A DNA stretch of 36,899 nt from a virus: IMG/VR virus record IMGVR_UViG_3300008120_000140, positions 1-36,899 of that record. One strand, written 5' to 3'. Positions 36,324 through 36,899 of the stretch are shown piece by piece. Below the pieces are notes generated by a model. It made no database searches. It was given only the letters and a program-made list of their open reading frames with translations, and was not told the origin of the DNA. Both the position numbers and the translations under genes were made by a program. Position 1 is the stretch's first letter, and each line of letters opens with the position of its first letter.

Positions 36324-36899
36324 ATGCCCACCACTTATTCCAAGTTTCGACTCTACGACCAGGAGAACGGCGCTTACGTCACGCCGGAGATCCCGAACAT
36401 CATCGACGTGGTTGATTTGACCAGCGTTTCCACTTCCAGCGGCAGCAATGAAGTCACGGTGGCCAGCACGACGGGGCTTTTCCCCGGCATGAGCTTGCAC
36501 ATCGCGACGCTGCCGCAGGGCGCTTTCATTCACGCGGTCAAATCGAGCACGGTGATCGTGGCGCATGCGCCTGCGTTTGATACGGCCACGGGCACCTGGA
36601 CGGTGAGCGCGGCCAATGCCAACGCCACGGCCACGGCCAGCAGCATGACGGGCTCAGCCCGCGGCGCGAATGCCATCGGCATCCCCATGGTGGATGCGAA
36701 TGGCAGCACCTACCGCAACGAGTTTGGCCACACCGGCGCGGCTTGGAATGCGCACGGCGAATACACCAGCAGCGGGCCGACGACGAACAAAGCGGTCGAT
36801 CCGGTGGCGGCGCAGCCGGGCGTCGTGCTGACGCCCGACAGCGTCAGCGTGCTGCCCATCGGCGCGGGCACGACGGCGCAGACGGCCGTGAAGCTGTCC
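36324..36899 (+). CDS. Tail/baseplate-type structural protein, 5' part
   Basis: From ATG 36324 the frame is open for 192 codons to the right edge, so the C-terminal part is missing. The N-terminal residues (TTYSKFRLYDQENGAYVTPE) are beta-like. They are followed by a Thr/Ser/Ala-rich region and a segment with HIATLPQGAFIHAVKSSTVI, the pattern of beta-helical or Ig-like tail and fibre proteins. No stop is seen. It is the first gene after the lysis cassette and starts just after the 27-bp repeat. A baseplate or fibre role is likely, but the family is not identified. Confidence 0.6.
   Translation, partial: MPTTYSKFRLYDQENGAYVTPEIPNIIDVVDLTSVSTSSGSNEVTVASTTGLFPGMSLHIATLPQGAFIHAVKSSTVIVAHAPAFDTATGTWTVSAANANATATASSMTGSARGANAIGIPMVDANGSTYRNEFGHTGAAWNAHGEYTSSGPTTNKAVDPVAAQPGVVLTPDSVSVLPIGAGTTAQTAVKLS

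Noticed and set aside
1-36899. Direct circular joining of the right and left window edges
   Set aside because: The gene leaving on the right and the fragment entering on the left are not in phase when joined end to end, and no terminal overlap is visible; some sequence is probably missing between them.
1-36899. CRISPR array, rRNA, insertion sequence or retron-like element
   Set aside because: No regularly spaced direct repeats, no rRNA-like segment, no transposase and no reverse-transcriptase motif were seen on either strand.

Overview
This window looks like most of the genome of a temperate tailed phage. It is GC-rich (my impression, not computed) and packed with short overlapping genes. 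Most structural proteins are recognisable: large terminase, portal, scaffold, an SU10/DUF5309-type major capsid protein, connectors, tail or appendage proteins and a lysis cassette. I saw no obviously bacterial housekeeping gene on either side of the integrase. The host is probably Gram-negative, and a Verrucomicrobiota-like host is my best guess. That guess rests on weak evidence: dispersed intergenic repeats (a small hairpin repeat and AGAATGA-type repeats) that I recall from that group, and frequent starts without a Shine-Dalgarno site. It is inference, not proof.

Layout. Positions 1-9306 (+) hold the end of one tail-region gene, a baseplate-like protein, a collagen-like protein, a Met/Pro-rich protein carrying a tape-measure-type motif, a 1896-residue virion or ejection-type protein and a small secreted protein. 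No conventional tape-measure gene is visible, so a short-tailed (podovirus-like) particle is likely. Positions 9386-9445 hold the 3' part of a tRNA-Leu(UAA), immediately followed by a tyrosine integrase (9594-10850). This has the arrangement of an attP site. With phage genes on both sides, the window most likely represents an excised, circular or permuted phage form rather than one prophage edge. Positions 10949-16650 (-) are an early/accessory block: many small zinc-ribbon proteins, a truncated tyrosine recombinase, a probable repressor, a probable DNA-binding protein and an ArdC-type antirestriction protein. The block contains several duplicated non-coding elements: promoters, operators, leaders and 3' ends. 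Positions 16844-23470 (+) are the early/replication operon: small regulators, a tandem-HTH protein, a DUF1376-type replication protein, a DnaB-family helicase, an acyl carrier protein, an SSB-like protein and small zinc-ribbon genes. Positions 23536-33091 (+) are packaging, head and connector genes. Positions 33096-36270 (+) run from a lectin-like protein through a lysis cassette (membrane proteins, a serine esterase, an amidase). A further tail-type gene runs off the right edge.

How it fits together. A candidate repressor at 13554-13994 sits beside one of three TTGTTG-N4-CAACAA-like sites. The other two lie in a duplicated promoter region in front of minus-strand genes, one of them in the divergent early control region (16651-16843). 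Most plus-strand genes are joined by ATGA, GTGA or TGATG overlaps, which implies long, translationally coupled operons.

The observations I consider most worth following are: a phage acyl carrier protein sharing an identical 19-bp leader with the neighbouring SSB-like gene; the repeated promoter/leader/3'-end elements of the minus-strand block; the truncated recombinase; an out-of-frame overlap with a codon-bias switch at 19079-19386, within a cluster of slippery homopolymers; and a LysB-like hydrolase and a membrane-anchored HTH protein in the lysis cassette.
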